Part shown: piece by piece, positions 22,087 through 33,787 of the stretch
Layout: every line of letters starts with the position of its first letter
Numbering within the stretch: the stretch's first letter is position 1
From: Desmodus rotundus
Taxonomy: Eukaryota; Chordata; Mammalia; Chiroptera; Phyllostomidae
Assembly (NCBI RefSeq): GCF_022682495.2
Contig: NC_071393.1
Location: 121,784,239-121,848,238 of the forward strand
DNA: 64,000 nucleotides
Direction of reading: 5' to 3'
Made by a program: the position numbers and the translations under genes
Notes under the pieces: generated by a model
What the model saw: only the letters and a program-made list of their open reading frames with translations
What the model was told of the DNA's origin: nothing
Databases searched by the model: none

Positions 22087-22310
22087 CAAACAATAATAGT
22101 AGTAATAGCTAATATTTATTGAGTGCTTCCTAAGTGCCAGGGATTGTGCCTTTTAAGTGGTTTCTACTATTTGTTACTTAAAACCAACCTTTCAGGTACT
22201 GGTTATCATCTTTCCCCCTGTGCAGATAAGATCTCTGTGGTGTGGGCGTGGTTCCCTCCTCCAAGGGGCAGGACTGCAGTCTAGGTCTCTTGGACTACAA
22301 GGCCTTGTAT
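22087..22310 (+). repeat. MIR SINE
   Basis: AATAGCTAATATTTATTGAG, TGCTTCCTAAGTGCCAGGGA and then a CCCCTGTGCAGATAAG block follow the MIR consensus order. The 3' part decays around 'AGGTCTCTTGGACT'. Confidence 0.88.
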
Positions 22311-24444
22311 TTACCAAGATCTCCTTCTCAGAGAATAATACTAAAATTCTGCAAACAGGAGGGATTCCAGGGAGCTGAATCCAAAATTCTGGATTCAGAG
22401 GCACAAAGAGGCTGAAAGGAAACTGTACACTCACTTGCTTCTGTATAATATCTTTAATTTTTGTTCTTACTATTTTGGGGTTTGTTATTACTGTGAACCA
22501 ACTTATGAACACCTCAAGGTATTCTTTAAAAGCATTATTTAAGTAGTAGTAAAATAAATTATTTCTTAACACACATCTAACGCAATGCCTTTTATGGATA
22601 GATTAAATCAAGATTAAATCTGTCTATGAGATACTTAATTTCAAGCAACATCCGAATGAGTTATATGGAGGAAATTTGCCCCAGGGAGAGGGTCAAGACA
22701 TCAATAACGCACGTCTCTCATTGAACTGTAACGTCGGTCCCATTCTTACCTGTTCTTTCCTCCTCTCCCTTACCCAGAGAGGTTTGGAGCTAAAGTAAGA
22801 GATGTGGAGACACCATCTCTACATCAAGCTTCTTTACTCCTGCTAAGACCAACTCCATTTCACCTCTTCAAAAATGTACTCACTGGTTTCAGCACAATTA
22901 CTGCAGGGTTTTTTTTTTTTTTTTTTTTTTTAGTGTCTCAACCATTGAAACCAATGTGTCAGCAGCAAATATCAGTGACAAGCAAAGATCAAGTGTTATT
23001 TACACTGAGATATCCAATTTTTACTTGTTTGACTGCTTTCTTGAAAGATGATGTTTTGGAAAATAAAATGCAACATTTATTAGATGGAGTTTACTCTTTC
23101 CTCTGTGATCCACTTCATTCACAGAGCAGAGCCTTCACAGCCAAGCCCCCTTCTTTATAAGGCCCCATTTATCCAGCCAACCACCCAAGGTCTGTCCTGT
23201 GACCTCATATTCTTGTGTTCCTAGATTATTTCCTGTGCCATTTCCCTTTTACGATAGCAAATAGGAGACTATTGAACTGTTATATCTTTACTAAAAATAA
23301 TTTTTTGAGCAATTGCATGTGTATTATAGAAGACATAATGGCAGATGACAGAAGTGTCTCGTCCTAAAAAACTCAATATAGCCTAACCAAAATAGCATGT
23401 AAAAAGATTTCAACCTTTAAGGTAACATTAAAAAGGAAGAATAATTAGAAAACTTTTTATGAGGCATCACCAATATCAAGTGGTATGATAGAGCCTGCAC
23501 AGCTGGAAAAAAACCTACTGCTGCCCCCATGGAAACAGAAATATAGATTGGAACGTATTCTAAAGCTTCTGTGCAGTCCCTGTATTGAACAAACTTTGAA
23601 AGTGAGCATCTGAAATTGAGTTGATCTTCCACAGACAGTTTAAAAATGATTTTTGATCATTACAACCTTTAAGGAATAAACATGCATGACAAACCTTTAA
23701 TATATGACTGGCACACTCAAAAGGAGCTTCTGTGGAGGTGCTGAAACTAAAATAATTCTTGGACAAATGTTGCAATAATTTCATTTAGCAGAAATATCCT
23801 TTTGAATAGATATGTTCAAGAAGCAATATTAATGCTGCTGGCTTAAGTTCACAGCCACACTATTTAAAGGGCACCTCTACCACCACCACCACCACCAGCA
23901 GCTTCAGAGTGAGGAGAAGCATCATTTTCTTAACCTTGGAAGAGAAAAGACTGTAGTCAGCATAAGGAGGAGCAATTGATTAGGGGACCAACGCTGTCAT
24001 TCTAAGACATACATTATTGGTTTAATATCAGACCCAATCCAGCTCCACATAGCTGGGGCTTTATGATCTATGGGCCATTGAACACCAAGCCTTGTGGAAT
24101 ATGTCTCGGCCACCACAGACCCTATGCTGAAATTAGATTGTTTCACTGTGTTATGCTGTTTTGCAGCGTTCAATAACCTTCCATGTGTCTCATCCTTCAC
24201 TGGTGGCGTGTTCATTAGATTAAGAGCAAGTGACGAAACAAAGACTACACTTGGTGAATCAAGAGGTACCTCGTCCTCAGGTGCTCACAAATGAAGTCTG
24301 TATTTAGTCTCCTCATCACTTGTTACTTAAGACCTAACTCCTGACCCTGGGAGATGCATGCCTGGCTGGGCATGAGAATAGGTTATATGTCTTTCACCAT
24401 TTATGTTTCTGGTTCCAATTTGCTGAGGTCAAGCTCATTCCCCA
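22311..24444. other. Unique DNA with poly-T and (ACC)n
   Basis: A 23-base T run lies at 22909-22931 and a short (ACC)n at about 23876-23897. The 118-codon frame at 22804-23160 is carried through the T run as poly-Phe and is not credible as a gene. No other element was recognised. Confidence 0.5.
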
Positions 24445-24460
24445 AAAAGTTTGTGCTGGG

Positions 24461-26415
24461 ACAACACAAATAAATGAAAGGCCATACAGTACTCATGTCT
24501 CGGGAGGATCGATATTGTTAAAATGTCCATACTACTTAAAATGATCTATAGATTTAATAAAAATTTCAATAAAAATTTCATAGAACTAGAACAAATAATC
24601 CTAAACTTTCTGTGGAACCACAAAAGACCCCTAATTGCCAAAGCAATCTTGAGAAAGAAGAATAAATTTGGAGATATCATCACACTTTCTGATTTCAAAC
24701 TACATAGTAATCAAAACAGTATGGCCCTGGCACAAATACAGACAAATGGATCAATAGAACAGAATAGAGAGCCCGAAACAAGCACATACTTATATGGTCA
24801 ATTATCTATGACAAAGGAGGCAGGAATATACAATGGGGAATTGACAAGTAGTGTTGGAAACACTGGGCAGATAAATGCAAAAAAAAAAATCTGGACTACT
24901 TTTTTTACAACATATACAAAAACAGACTCAAAGTAGATTAAAGACTTAAATCTAAGACCTGAAACCATAAAACTCCTAGGAGGAAACATAGAGAATAAAC
25001 TCTTTGACATTGATCTAGCAACCTTTTTTTTTTTTTGAAATGTCTCCTCAGGCAAGAGCAACAAAAGCAAAAATAAACAAATGAGACTACATCAAAATAA
25101 AAACCTTTTGCACAGTGAAAGAAACCATTAAAAGACAAAAAGAGTACCTACTGAATGTGAGAAAATATTTGCAAATGACATATCTAATAAGGGGTTAATA
25201 TCCAAAATCTATAAAGAATTCATATCTCAACATCATAAAAACAAAGAATCCAATTTAAAAATAGGCAGAGAACCTAAAAAGATACTTCTTTAAAGAAGAC
25301 ACACAGATTGTCGATGAACATATGAAAAGATGCTCCACGTTGCTAATCATCAGAGAGATGCAAATTAAAACTACAATGAGATATCACTTCACACCTGTCA
25401 GGATGGCTATCGTTAAAAAGTCAACCAATAGCCTGGCTGGTGTGGCTCAGTTGGTTGGAGCTGTTGCTTCATAAAACGAAAGGTGGTGTGTTCGATTCCC
25501 AGGCAGGGCACATGCTGAGGTTTTGGGTTTGGTCCCTGGTAAAGGCACACATGTTTCTCTCTTTCTCTTACTCCCTCCCTTCCCCTCTTTCTAAAATCAA
25601 TAAGCATGTCCTCAGGCGAGGATTTAAAAAAAAATTCAACAAATAACAAGTATTGGTAAAGATGTGGAGAAAAGGGAACCTTCATGCACTGTTGATGAGA
25701 ATGCAGACTGGTACAGCCACCATGGAAAGCACTATGAAGTTAACTCAAAAAAAAAGAAAAAAATAGAACTACCTTAGACCTAGAAATTCTGTTTCTTGGC
25801 ATTTATCCAAAGAAAACAAAACCACCAATTCACAAAGATATATGAACCCCTATGTCCATTGCAGCATTATTTACAGCAGCCAAAATGTGGAAACAAACTG
25901 GTATCCATCAATAGAGGATGGGTGGTACATATATACAATGGAATATTAGCTGGCCATAAAATAGAATGAAATCTTGCCATTTGGGACAACATGGATAGAC
26001 CTAAAAGGTAATGTGCTGAGTGAAATAAGTCAGAGAGAGACAAATTCCATATGATTTCACTTACATGTGAATCTAGAAATCAGAAGAAATGAACATACAA
26101 AACACAAGAGAAACAGACTCATAGATTTAAAGAACAAACTGATGGTTGCCAGAGGGGAGGGTGGTGATGAAATAGGTAAAAAACATGAAGGGGAATAAGA
26201 GGTACAAACTTCCAGTTATAAAATAAATCAGTCAGTCACGGGGGTGTAATGTATAGTACAGGGAAAGTAGTCAATACTATTGTAATAACATTGTGTGGTG
26301 ACAGATGGTGACTAGGCTTATGGTGTTCACATAATAAGGTATATAAATGTAGAATCACTATGTTTTACAACTGAAACTAATACAACATTGTATGTCAACT
26401 CTACTTCCATTTTCT
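24461..26415 (+). mobile_element. 5'-truncated L1 LINE with target-site duplication
   Basis: The sequence encodes, with stops and frameshifts, the C-terminal part of L1 ORF2. The frame at 24523-24936 has the [23 protein letters not shown] and DFKL motifs that follow the reverse-transcriptase domain. Downstream, 25320-26100 is the end of ORF2 and 26100-26415 the 3' UTR. AAAAGTTTGTGCTGGG (24445-24460) and AAAAGTTTGTGTGGGG (26416-26431) match apart from one single-base gap and are the target duplication. L1 copies by target-primed reverse transcription; this copy is dead. A VES SINE sits inside it. Confidence 0.95.
25430..25629 (+). mobile_element. VES SINE inserted in L1, with target-site duplication
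   Basis: It has a tRNA-like head with A box TGGCTCAGTTGG (25443-25454) and B box GTTCGATTCC (25490-25499), a CT-rich body and an A tail at 25626-25634. Flanks AAAAAGTCAACCAAT (25415-25429) and AAAAATTCAACAAAT (25630-25644) match at 13 of 15. It is the best-preserved VES in the window, with both Pol III boxes near consensus. It must be younger than the host L1. Confidence 0.97.
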
Positions 26416-26431
26416 AAAAGTTTGTGTGGGG

Positions 26432-26771
26432 AACCACAAAAGGCAAAAATAATTGGTTTCCTCACTGTTCTTAGTTTTCTGGGTTCCTCTTGGTTCTTTT
26501 GTGCTGTTGCAGGAACCACGTAGAGGGTCTCTGGGGGGGGCCTGGCTGTCTCCTGGCTTCAGCCAATTCAGTCCTGCTTTTGTTCTTTACATGTTGGGAC
26601 TTCTGTATGATTTAACGTTTTCAAAAAGAATTCTACTGTTAAAAATATAAACCTTTGGAAATCACCAGCATAAAAGAAAATTCTGCAGGACTAGCCCTTC
26701 TTTTTCTTTCAGAAGAACTGTTCATTGTAAATGTTTTGTGGGGTTTTTTTTGTTTTTGTTTTTTTTTTGCT
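26432..26771. other. Short unique stretch
   Basis: Contains an eight-base G run near 26531 and T-rich runs near 26743-26769. No element recognised. Confidence 0.5.
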
Positions 26772-27000
26772 TCTATAGTAATAGCAAACACATGGCGCTT
26801 ACTACATATCAGGCACTGTTCTAAGTGATTTGCATATGTTAGACTTATTTAGTCTTCAGAACAACTGCATGAGCTAGGCACTGTTTCACCTCCACTTTAC
26901 AGGGAGCAAATACAGAAACAGAGACATTTTACAAGGCCGCATACTCAGTACATGGCTGAGCATGGGTTTGAACTCCAGCAGCCTGGTTTCAGAGTTCATC
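26772..27000 (+). repeat. MIR SINE
   Basis: Blocks in order: 'AATAGCAAACACATGGCGCT', TATCAGGCACTGTTCTAAGT, 'CTCCACTTTACAGGGAGCAA', then 'GGGTTTGAACTCCAGCAGCC'. The series follows MIR from near the 5' end through the core to the tRNA-unrelated end. Confidence 0.9.
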
Positions 27001-27794
27001 CTTGAATCTACTTGGTTATGCGCTTCTCTGCTGTCTGCCATTCTGTGTCGTACTGTTTCCCTTAATGTGTATTTTTTGAGCAACGATGTGCTCTCTGATT
27101 TAAATGAAGTGACTTGCTATGGATTTAGGGTTAAATTTTGTGAGCACTCAACATAGGATCCTGCGCAATTGCTACCCTTTTCAACGGATTCCTTGAGCTT
27201 ATTATTCCAGTAAGTATGCTGGAAGAAGATTTATGAGTGTACCATAATTATTTTCCCAAATCCTCTTAATAGCAATGATTTTAAGGCTAAGAAAGTAAGT
27301 GCTTCAAAATATCACATACTTACATGTATCGTGAGTAGAAAGTGGTCCTTTTTGTACTTCTATTTATCCTCTCTGTCCCAAGAACGTAACCTTCCGCCTT
27401 CCCTGGGTCTGCATGCCTGGCCAGATTGCAAGTGTTGCTCATACACAAACACGTGTGACCACAGGAAATGGTCTGAGTATAATCATTTCCTCTCCACATA
27501 CACACATTTCTTCAAACTTCTTAGCCTCAGAGAATCATTCCACCGTCTCTTGGACTGTTGTGGTGACTGGAATTGGGATAAATTCTACTCTTTATCTAGA
27601 TTAAATCAATGCAGAAATTCTCCGATCTGTGTGGCTGTCCTGTTTTGGCTTTGCCAGCTTTCCTTCTCGTCATGGTCTGCCTTGAGGTACAAAAAAATCA
27701 GTTTTTAATTTCTCAAGGATATTGTTCTGGGTAGTTTTCCCCATTCAATACCACTCCTTCGGAATCATTCTTCATTGCCGGGTGAGGTAAACAA
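27001..27794. other. Unique DNA, nothing recognised
   Basis: A 125-codon frame at 27331-27708 and an overlapping 63-codon frame show no recognisable domain and are probably chance. Confidence 0.4.
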
Positions 27795-28050
27795 TGACAA
27801 TGTAAGGGGTAACCACAGCTGGCTCTCATTGAGAGCTTACAGGAGTCCGATATTTTGCAAGGAAGTTTACGCCTATCCCCACATTCCAGCATGCCAGCAT
27901 CTCAATGAGTATACATTGGATAAAAGACGAACAATGACATTGTGAAGTACGGTTGTTCCTCTGTATAAGGAAAATGATGTTTAAAGGGGGATGAGTCACT
28001 TGCCTGAAGTTTCAGGCAGCTGGTAATTACTCATAAGGAAAGCCCGCACG
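27795..28050 (+). repeat. MIR-like SINE relic
   Basis: 'TCTCATTGAGAGCTTACAGG', 'GGAAAATGATGTTTAAAGGG' and 'CACTTGCCTGAAG' correspond to diverged MIR blocks. Confidence 0.45.
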
Positions 28051-28293
28051 AGGAACCAAACTATTGTGCTATGCCTACTCAGTTTTGAGCTTCAGGAGAG
28101 TGAAGATGAGTTCGGACGTATTCAAACTTCCTGGGGTTGAAGGCACGAAGGGAGGAGGGCGGCATCCCTTCTCACGCAGAGAATCCAGAGATCATAGGCG
28201 AGGGCTGCTGTTAAACATTCTTCAGCACAAGTTACAATATGGTTCCATGATTGGCTGTAGAAATTCCTCTCCACAGGGATTTTCTTACCTATT

Positions 28294-28341
28294 AAAAAGA
28301 ATGTTTCAAAAAAAAAAAAACCCCAAAAAAAAGAATGTTTC
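28294..28341. repeat. Duplicated 14-mer flanking a poly-A stretch
   Basis: AAAAAGAATGTTTC occurs exactly at 28294-28307 and 28328-28341. Between them lie 13 A, CCCC and a few A. It resembles a target-site duplication around a bare A-tail, or a slippage event. Confidence 0.8.
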
Positions 28342-28666
28342 CCCCTCAACCTCCAACTTGTAAATGCTCTCATCTTCATTTCTGGGAATCCAGGAGCATG
28401 TGTTGCTCCTCCACTACTGACCGGTAGATGGCAGCAAACGTCCGCCCTAGCCCCTGGAATTTTTGCCTCTAGGTTCTTACCTGGTGTGAAAGTGGCGTTT
28501 AAAAATACAATCATCCAAGCTTCTTACCTGATACGTTGGAGGGGCTGATTTTCCCGGTCACACATGTCTTATTACTTTCGAAAATAATCATGTGGAAGGG
28601 CTTTTCATTGTGTTTGCTACCACATTTGGGCACAGAGGTGACTGTTCAGCCAAAATCAAAAAGCAT

Positions 28667-28697
28667 GGGGCGGAGGGAGGCGGGCGGTGGTGGTGGG
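28667..28697 (+). other. Potential G-quadruplex sequence
   Basis: Runs GGGG, GGG, GGG and GGG are separated by loops of about 4, 4 and 10 bases. The long third loop contains GG pairs that could also take part. Confidence 0.5.
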
Positions 28698-29100
28698 AGA
28701 CAAACACGACCCAAGAGAAGTGCAAATAATATCGTTAAGAATGTTCCTCATGGGTTTTCAAAGAAGTTTTCATCACCCAATCTGATTAGTGAAGCAGTCT
28801 TGTTCATAAATTATTTATCAGTCTTTTTCTATCTCATTGTTCACACCATTGAATCAAGCAAAATCCAACTGTGAGTTCTCTTTTAAGAAAATCTGGAGAG
28901 AAACATTTCTTACCACCCTTCAGTGTCAGAAGTAAAGCACAATCATTATGTAAACAATCTACAGCAAAAGGATTTTTTTAATTAGAATTTTTTTCAAAGG
29001 ATGTCACCTGTGACATTTAGCATTTTGTCTTAGTGCTCTTAGGTTTTCAGCCTGTTACTGTTTTATTAGTCCAGACCACATGCTGTGGATTTGGGACAGC

Positions 29101-29150
29101 GGACTGTGATTGGTTTGGACTGTGATTGGTCTGAATTTGAAACAAATTGG
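29101..29150. repeat. Tandem 14-mer carrying inverted CCAAT boxes
   Basis: GGACTGTGATTGGT is repeated exactly at 29101-29114 and 29117-29130. A third ATTGG follows at 29146-29150. ATTGG is the complement of the CCAAT core bound by NF-Y. Function is inference only. Confidence 0.7.
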
Positions 29151-30150
29151 TTCCTTGACCTGAAGTATAGAAACAATGTTGCTACTTGACAAGCAAATAG
29201 CATCCCCGAGTTTTGTTTCATTTTCTCTCAAATGGTGATTTTACAAGATCATTTCTAAGGATTATGTGAAATTAAATGAGTCAATGTAATGAAACCCCTA
29301 GCTTAGTACATGCAAAAATTTTACCATTTGCTGAATATGAATCGGGAGGGTGAAGCTAGTGGATCCTAAGATTTCTTCCAGTTTTAAGTATCTGTAACTC
29401 TGCTTAGTTCCTTTCCGTTCAAGCTCAGCGGAGAGTTACAGATACCCATCCTAGGAAGGGAAGTGGCACTTGAAGGGTGCTGGAGGAAAAGGTTCTAGAG
29501 GATGAGAGGTTGATTCCCTGCGGAGAAGACTGGTCTTATTTTTACTACTGAGAGGTGGCTACAGTTCATCACTGAAACATATTCATCATCCAACAATGAG
29601 GATAAATGGAAAAAAGAAGAAAAAGAATACCATAGAGAAGAGGGGAAAATAAAAAAAAAACAAACAAAGGTGCTGAGGACTAGAAAGGGCAGTATCATTA
29701 TCACCTGCACTTGGTCGCCATGGAGACTATGTCCCAGTATCTGAAAACAAAGAAAATATTTTAAGAGCACTTCAGGAACTAGGTCAATTACAAGTATAAC
29801 ATAGAGTCTCTCATGCAGGAGTCTCTTATTTTAATGTTGACATTTATTTTGGAATTAAATCCCGCGTTGGGAGGTAATATCCTCCATTTTGGGGCAGGGC
29901 ATTCTTTCTGTGTTACAGATTTCACCAGCATTTCCACACTGCATCTCTGTAACACACAAGTGAGCAGGTGCTCAAGTCTGATTTTGCTGATGAGCAGAGA
30001 CTCAGAGAAATTCATTGACCAAGGACTGCCTAAATTCAGAGTTAGGTTTGCTTATTGCAGATCTGGGAGTTTCTCTTATTATCTCTGCTGACAGAGCTAC
30101 CAATACATCTAAGACATAATGGTCAAGCATGAACATTGTTGAGCATGAGC

Positions 30151-30296
30151 TTTTTATAGCTGATGTACAATATCCTATTAGCTTCAGGTGTACAACATCG
30201 TGACAAGACATTTATATACCTTACAAAAGGATTACCCTGATCAGTCCAGTAGCCATCCGGCCCCATCCATGGTTATCCCAATAGTATTGACTCTGG
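30151..30296 (-). mobile_element. L1 LINE 3' end, minus strand
   Basis: TAGCTGATGTACAATATCC, 'GCTTCAGGTGTACAACATCG', 'AAGACATTTATATACCTTAC' and 'CCATGGTTATCCCAATAG' are the complement of the L1 3' UTR end, in the same order as at 6.9 kb. Confidence 0.88.
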
Positions 30297-31349
30297 GCCC
30301 TAACCACGAGGTCTCTGAAGGGGGAGTGACTACTTGGGCTCCAGTCTGCAGCTATTTCCAGGCTGTGCGACTGTGGCCACACTGCTTGCAGCGAGGATGG
30401 ACTTCACAGGCACTGTGGACAAGGGGTGGTCATGTGTTTCCTGCTTCGAGGGGGTGTTTGTTCATCTTTGTTCATCCAACCGTAAGCATTAATTCAAAAA
30501 TAGAAGGGAGGATACCTTGAAGAAGGAAAACCAGCGTGCTTTGGATAAACAAAATTTTGAAGCAAACAGGAAGGCTGCTGTCATCATTTTCTGTGCTTGG
30601 GAAGCACAGAGATGATGGCCCAGGGTCTCAGCACAGAGGAAATCGAGACGGGCTCGGAGTCAATTCCTGGCTGAAATCTGGTTTCTTAGCAGCAGGGAAG
30701 GTTGGCCCCCTCCCAGAGCCTACCTCTCATCTTAAAGTGAAAATAGTAACAGGAGATCCTTCGTAGAGTTATTTTAGACATAAAATAAACTTAGGCAGGG
30801 TGGAACGCTTACCGCAGTGCTTGGTAATACATGCCAGCTACTCCTGTTGCCACTGTGTGCCACCAGATACCGTCACTGCTGCTGTAACTCGGTCTGTGAG
30901 GGTGCGCGGTCCTTGCCAAGACCTGAAGACTCATTTGGCCTTGAACATTCAGCTTGTTCCGACATCGTGTAATCAGGAGTAAAACTTCCAAAATTTCAAC
31001 AGTGCTTTTGTAAAAAAAAAAAAAAATCCGTCTATAGCAAATACAACGTTCTAGCTGTATCTTGGCCTTAGAGCAGAAACACACTCGTGGGTGATGTGTA
31101 CTGGAATTGTCCCAGTCTCTGCCAGTTATTGGTTGTGAACTGGATTTCCTGCTCCCAGAGATCGTCCTGGTGGTCAAAATAAAACAGTGATGATACAGGA
31201 CTCTGGCCTGTTTTTTGTTAATGCATACCCTGTTTAAATGTGAATTATGTAATTAGTACTTTTAATGTTGGATGTGTTTTTCCTGTGAACCACTGAAACT
31301 TGTGACTCAGTAGGATCTTACCTGGGAGATGAGGGGCGGGACTGGATCC
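30297..31349. other. Unique DNA, nothing recognised
   Basis: There is an A run at about 31013-31026. Overlapping frames of up to 122 codons on both strands lack recognisable motifs. Confidence 0.4.
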
Positions 31350-31590
31350 GACTATCCTATTTGGAGCATTTGTCACATGCTGGGTCCTACGGTAAGAGTA
31401 GTACATACCCACCCTCATTACCCTGCCACTAACCGTGTGAAGGACATGTTATTTCTGTTCCGGAAAGGAGGATGCTGAGGCTCAACATCAAGTTCAAAGT
31501 CCCCGGGCTGGCACACAGCACAGCCATGATTTGCCCCAGAGCCTGTCCATCACTGCAGCTTGTGTTTATAACAACTGTACAAATCTAACA
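31350..31590 (+). repeat. MIR SINE relic
   Basis: 'GGAGCATTTGTCACATGCTG' with GGTCCTACGGTAAG, 'GGAGGATGCTGAGGCTCAAC' and 'CATGATTTGCCCCAGAGCC' follow the MIR block order with strong divergence. Confidence 0.6.
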
Positions 31591-32584
31591 TTGCTCTGAA
31601 ATCTCTTCCGTATCTAACATCCCGAGATCACACTTAAAGCACTCTTTCCTGCAGTAGGTGAAAGTGTTTTGACATATTGCCTTCAGCTTGAGGGGGAACA
31701 AGACAATTTAACAAAAATAAACATAGTGGATCAGGTATAAATTTACACATTACCACTCGGGGGCATAGAACTATAACTTTTTAGTTTTCTATAACTCAAC
31801 TCCATTTCGTTCTCAACTTCCCTCAAGCTGCTGAGAGCAGACAGCAATTTTTTTTTTATGGCATTTTGGTAACTTCAGTCTAATCTAGTTGAATTTGCAG
31901 TAGAATTCAAGCATCATTTTAGCCACTGCCCAGTCTGAAGCTTCTTCACACTGGAGGGAAAGCTCAATATTTCAGGCTCATGCTACCTCCCATTTTTCCT
32001 TATCTTTTCTTTCTCCGTGTGCCATCGGGTACCAGGAGGGGCATCCCTGGTTAGTGCAATAGCTTCCGGGTCCATGCTGGCCACCGTTGGTTATGGGAAT
32101 GCCTCTACCGGGCCAGGACGTGTTCTGAAAGCTGCTACAGATAACCAGCTGTCACGAACTCTGCATCGTTTTTGTCCTAATATCCAGTACATCTTTGTGT
32201 TTATTTCTCCTTCACTGTGGTGTGTGGGAGCTCTTGAATCTGCTGAAAGCCGTGAAGAGTTGGCCAGTGGTCCGCCTCAGTCCCTCTGTCTGTCTTGTCA
32301 TGGCATACCTTTCTCTCCGCTCCACTGTGGCTGCCTCAGGTTGGCTTGCCTCCTTGCTTTTAGGCTAATAACCAGGAGATTCAGGACTCAGCTGAATACA
32401 GAAATAGCACTCAACGCCTGTTTTGTGCCTTCAGAACCTCTGTTGGTTCTTCCAGCCCACAGCTCCCCTCCCCCATCTCTCAGGCTGAGAAGAACTTTGC
32501 TTTTTCTTGTGGGGAGAAACATTCTTTATGTCGTATCTTATCTCCTTCCTGCTCAAAATTTATTTTGCAGTTATGTCTTTTATT
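31591..32584. other. Unique DNA containing a 190-codon open frame of unknown meaning
   Basis: The + frame at 32017-32589 is one of the longest in the window. The region is G+C-richer than its flanks. I see no domain, signal peptide or family resemblance, no splice structure I can defend, and no neighbouring promoter. It is most likely chance or part of an old repeat whose tail (32585 onward) is LTR-like. Confidence 0.3.
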
Positions 32585-32985
32585 TTTAAGCAGGAGAAAC
32601 TATCTAAAATTTATTATGGATGTACATGCAGGGGGGGGTGATAAGATATAAGACCCCAAAACACATTAGGTAGTTGAGGTTTATATGCCATTCTTGACAT
32701 AGGAGGAAAGGCAGGGATTTGAGATTTTAAAGGAAATAGGCAATTTCTCCATAGTTATGTCCTGAAGCTCTGCTTTGCAGTATGTAAAAACTCAGTTTTC
32801 TGCATTTTCAGGAAACCCTTTTCTCTTATTGGAAGCCTTGCTTTCAGGAACAATGCTGAATTATACATCTATGGAAGCCCACTTTGATCAAACAAAATTT
32901 AGCAGTAGCTTTCTTATTCCTGATCAATCTGCCTATCCTTGGAAGCAATTGAAAATACTTTGGCTATAATTTGTTGATGGGCACA
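32585..32985 (-). repeat. Possible degraded LTR
   Basis: Its start (AGCAGGAGAAACTATC) and motif spacing resemble the block at 18511. The run 'GGGGGGGTGATAAGATATAA' lies near its left side. The assignment is tentative. Confidence 0.3.
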
Positions 32986-32999
32986 GATTCTTGGGGCAA

Positions 33000-33340
33000 T
33001 TGGAAATGATTAGGAGTCCCAGGTGGGGCAGAGAACTTCAGCCCCACCAAGATTTGCACTCATGTCCTACACTGCAGAGTTTTTGCTGGAAAATGGATGC
33101 TCAGCCTGCATCCATACTCCTCACACTTGCATCTAACTGTGGCCTTGGGACTGGTTCTAACCAACGAAATGTGAAAGACACTTCTCATGTAAGCTCTAGG
33201 GGGCGCACTTCGTGCTCTCTCTTGTCTTCTATCCAGGAGCTGGATGTCACCTTCAGTGGGTGACATTGAGAGGCTTGTGTTCATACTGGTTGATCTTGGG
33301 TTTCTACCTGACCGTATGGAGCAGACCATTCCTGCCCATC
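33000..33340 (+). repeat. Ancient LTR-like repeat, family uncertain
   Basis: 'GGACTGGTTCTAACCAACGA', then AATGTGAAAGACACTTCTC, resembles a common mammalian repeat in which 'GGCCAATGAAATGTGAGCAG' is followed by a CACTTC block. The sequence at 49590-49790 looks similar. Confidence 0.4.
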
Positions 33341-33580
33341 CTCCTCTTGAGAGGAAAACAAATGTTTTGAGGGTAGTTACTTGAGTTTATTTCTTATATC
33401 AGCTAGTGATAGCTATTTCAACTGATAAAGCAGGAGGGTAATATAGTTCGAAAAATTATTTCTGCTATAGGATCCAGGTAAAATTTCCTTAAAGGGATGA
33501 AGGGGTCTACAAAATGAAAAAAAATGTCACCTCTTTCATCCTTTATTTGGGGCGTTCACAAATCACAGGCTTTGATGTTG
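33341..33580. other. Short unique stretch
   Basis: No element recognised. Confidence 0.4.
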
Positions 33581-33787
33581 GTTAGAAGTCAGTGGCTGAC
33601 CACCTTTGGCCTGGGGCCTGTTTCTGTGTGGCTCATGGGCTAAGTATAGTGTTTGCAGCTTTTACATAGTTGTCGAAATCAAAACAAATGAAACATAAAA
33701 CAAAGAAGAATAGGTGACAGAGATCAGAGGTGGCCCTCAAAGTCTGGGATATTTACTACCTAGTCCTTCACAGAAAATCTGCCGTCC
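33581..33787 (-). mobile_element. Ancient non-autonomous hAT-type element
   Basis: The left part reads as 'AGTGGCTGACCACCTTTGGC' with 'GGCCTGTTTCTGTGTGGCTC'. The complement of the right part reads 'TTCTGTGAAGGACTAGGTAG' then TAAATATCCCAGACTTTGAG. Both correspond to widespread mammalian hAT relics of the 'GGCAAACT...GGGCCAGATAGTAAATAT' type. The exact family name is not certain. Confidence 0.6.

Larger units (their letters stand above)
28342..30150. other. Unique DNA with a G-rich patch
   Basis: Includes a potential G-quadruplex at 28667-28697 and a 16-bp-period tandem at 29101-29130. Otherwise no repeat family, RNA or gene recognised. Confidence 0.45.

Noticed and set aside
22804..23160. 118-codon frame on +
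   Set aside because: It is kept open by a 23-base T run read as poly-Phe, and no family resemblance was seen.
25430..25520. tRNA gene with A and B boxes
   Set aside because: The boxes belong to the head of a VES SINE: there is no cloverleaf acceptor stem and the CT-rich body follows.
28122..28514. 130-codon frame on the minus strand
   Set aside because: Runs through the duplicated poly-A stretch; composition is not coding-like.
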